Assembly (NCBI GenBank): GCA_902772685.1
Contig: CACYBO010000101.1
Span: forward strand, 1 to 5,471
DNA: 5,471 nucleotides
Source: an uncultured Eubacteriales bacterium
Lineage (GTDB): Bacteria > Bacillota > Clostridia > Peptostreptococcales > Anaerovoracaceae
Reading direction: 5' to 3'
Part shown: in pieces, positions 5,119 to 5,471 of the stretch
How positions within the stretch are numbered: position 1 is the first letter of the stretch
How the letters are laid out: the number at the start of each line of letters is the position of its first letter
Program-made: the position numbers and the translations under genes
The notes under the pieces: generated by a model
Seen by the model: only the letters and a program-made list of their open reading frames with translations
The model's database searches: none
Told to the model about the DNA's origin: nothing

Positions 5119-5471
5119 ATGGAGAACAAGACCGGAATTAAAGGTCGTATTATCAGAGGTATCGCCGGATTCTACTACGTTGACGCAGCAGAATCCGGCT
5201 TTTTCGGCGGGCTGTACGCCTGTAAGGCGAAAGGCATTTTCCGGAAGGATAATGTCAAGCCGCTTGTCGGCGACCGCGTGATCTTCGATATTACGGACGA
5301 AAAGGACATGGAGGGCAATATCACGCGGATACTGCCCCGCTCCAATGAACTGATCCGGCCGGCTGCCGCCAATGTGGACCAGGGGCTGGTCGTCTTCGCC
5401 TTTGAGGATCCTGCGCCGAACCGCCTTCTGCTGGATCGATTTCTTGTGTATATGAGACAGATGGACATCCC
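5119..5471 (+). CDS. rsgA: Ribosome small-subunit maturation GTPase RsgA, 3' end outside window
   Basis: The frame is open from ATG 5119 to the window end (117 codons plus 2 nt) and was identified by translating the region. The visible part is the N-terminal OB-fold and the beginning of the circularly permuted GTPase domain: KGRIIRGIAGFYYV (8-21), GIFRKDNVKPLVGDRV, then NELIRPAAANVDQGLVVF and LLLDRFLV. These match RsgA/YloQ/CpgA closely. RsgA proteins are about 290-300 residues, so the G-motifs and zinc-binding tail are not visible. The family is a GTPase that releases late assembly factors and checks 30S maturation, and is inhibited by ppGpp in studied species. The start lies 22 nt after the prkC stop, with a weak purine-rich ribosome site (AGAGAG, 5108-5113). 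In B. subtilis the homologue is a substrate of PrkC and PrpC, which fits this operon. A terminator-like hairpin sits in codons 16-29. Confidence 0.95.
   Translation, partial: MENKTGIKGRIIRGIAGFYYVDAAESGFFGGLYACKAKGIFRKDNVKPLVGDRVIFDITDEKDMEGNITRILPRSNELIRPAAANVDQGLVVFAFEDPAPNRLLLDRFLVYMRQMDI
5164..5204 (+). terminator. Intrinsic-terminator-like hairpin inside the rsgA 5' coding region
   Basis: GCCGGATTCT (5164-5173) and AGAATCCGGC (5190-5199) are perfect inverse complements, a 10-bp stem with six G-C pairs, followed directly by TTTTT (5200-5204). The 16-nt loop can pair further (CT 5175-5176 with AG 5187-5188; CG 5178-5179 with CG 5184-5185), leaving a TTGA tetraloop. This has all parts of a rho-independent terminator in the direction of rsgA transcription, yet it encodes conserved residues AGF...ESGFF. 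Whether it terminates in vivo is unknown; ribosomes translating rsgA would melt it. Confidence 0.55.

Noticed and set aside
4638..5129. 163-codon open frame on the minus strand
   Set aside because: It is antisense to the PASTA region of prkC, has no recognisable domain, and its start codon region overlaps the rsgA start.

Overview
The window is a stretch of a conserved bacterial housekeeping cluster, with all genes on the + strand: rsmB (5' end outside the window), rlmN, a PP2C-type phosphatase (stp/prpC), a PASTA-domain Ser/Thr kinase (prkC) and the first 117 codons of rsgA. This order (rsmB-rlmN-prpC-prkC-rsgA) is the classical Firmicutes arrangement known from Bacillus subtilis yloM-yloN-prpC-prkC-yloQ. 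The Clostridia-like protein sequences with GC-rich codon use (31/60 and 36/60 G+C in two coding lines I counted) suggest a GC-rich clostridial anaerobe, perhaps Lachnospiraceae. The family-level guess is inference and I cannot verify it.

Layout: 1-939 is rsmB. 940-1259 is an AT-rich gap (95 G+C of 319 bases counted in 941-1259, about 30%). It is not empty: it carries five diverged copies of a 34-nt imperfect palindrome with a period of about 60 nt, and arms of neighbouring copies can pair into terminator-like hairpins. 1260-2348 is rlmN, whose 3' part contains a sharp AT-rich codon island. 2356-3099 is stp, 3096-5096 is prkC (ATGA overlap with stp), and 5119 to the end is rsgA, with a strong terminator-like hairpin inside its first 30 codons.

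Functionally, rsmB, rlmN and rsgA act on the ribosome (16S m5C methylation, 23S/tRNA m2A methylation, 30S maturation). stp and prkC form an opposed phosphatase/kinase pair sensing cell-wall fragments. In B. subtilis the RsgA homologue is a known substrate of this pair, so cotranscription links wall sensing with ribosome assembly.

The proteins are well-known families. The unexplained material is in the DNA and RNA: the palindromic array between rsmB and rlmN, which could act as an attenuator in front of rlmN; the ATGA-overlapping five-codon mini-ORF ahead of rlmN; the AT-rich island with a promoter-like sequence; and the intragenic terminator-like hairpin in rsgA. Their roles are inferred from sequence alone.
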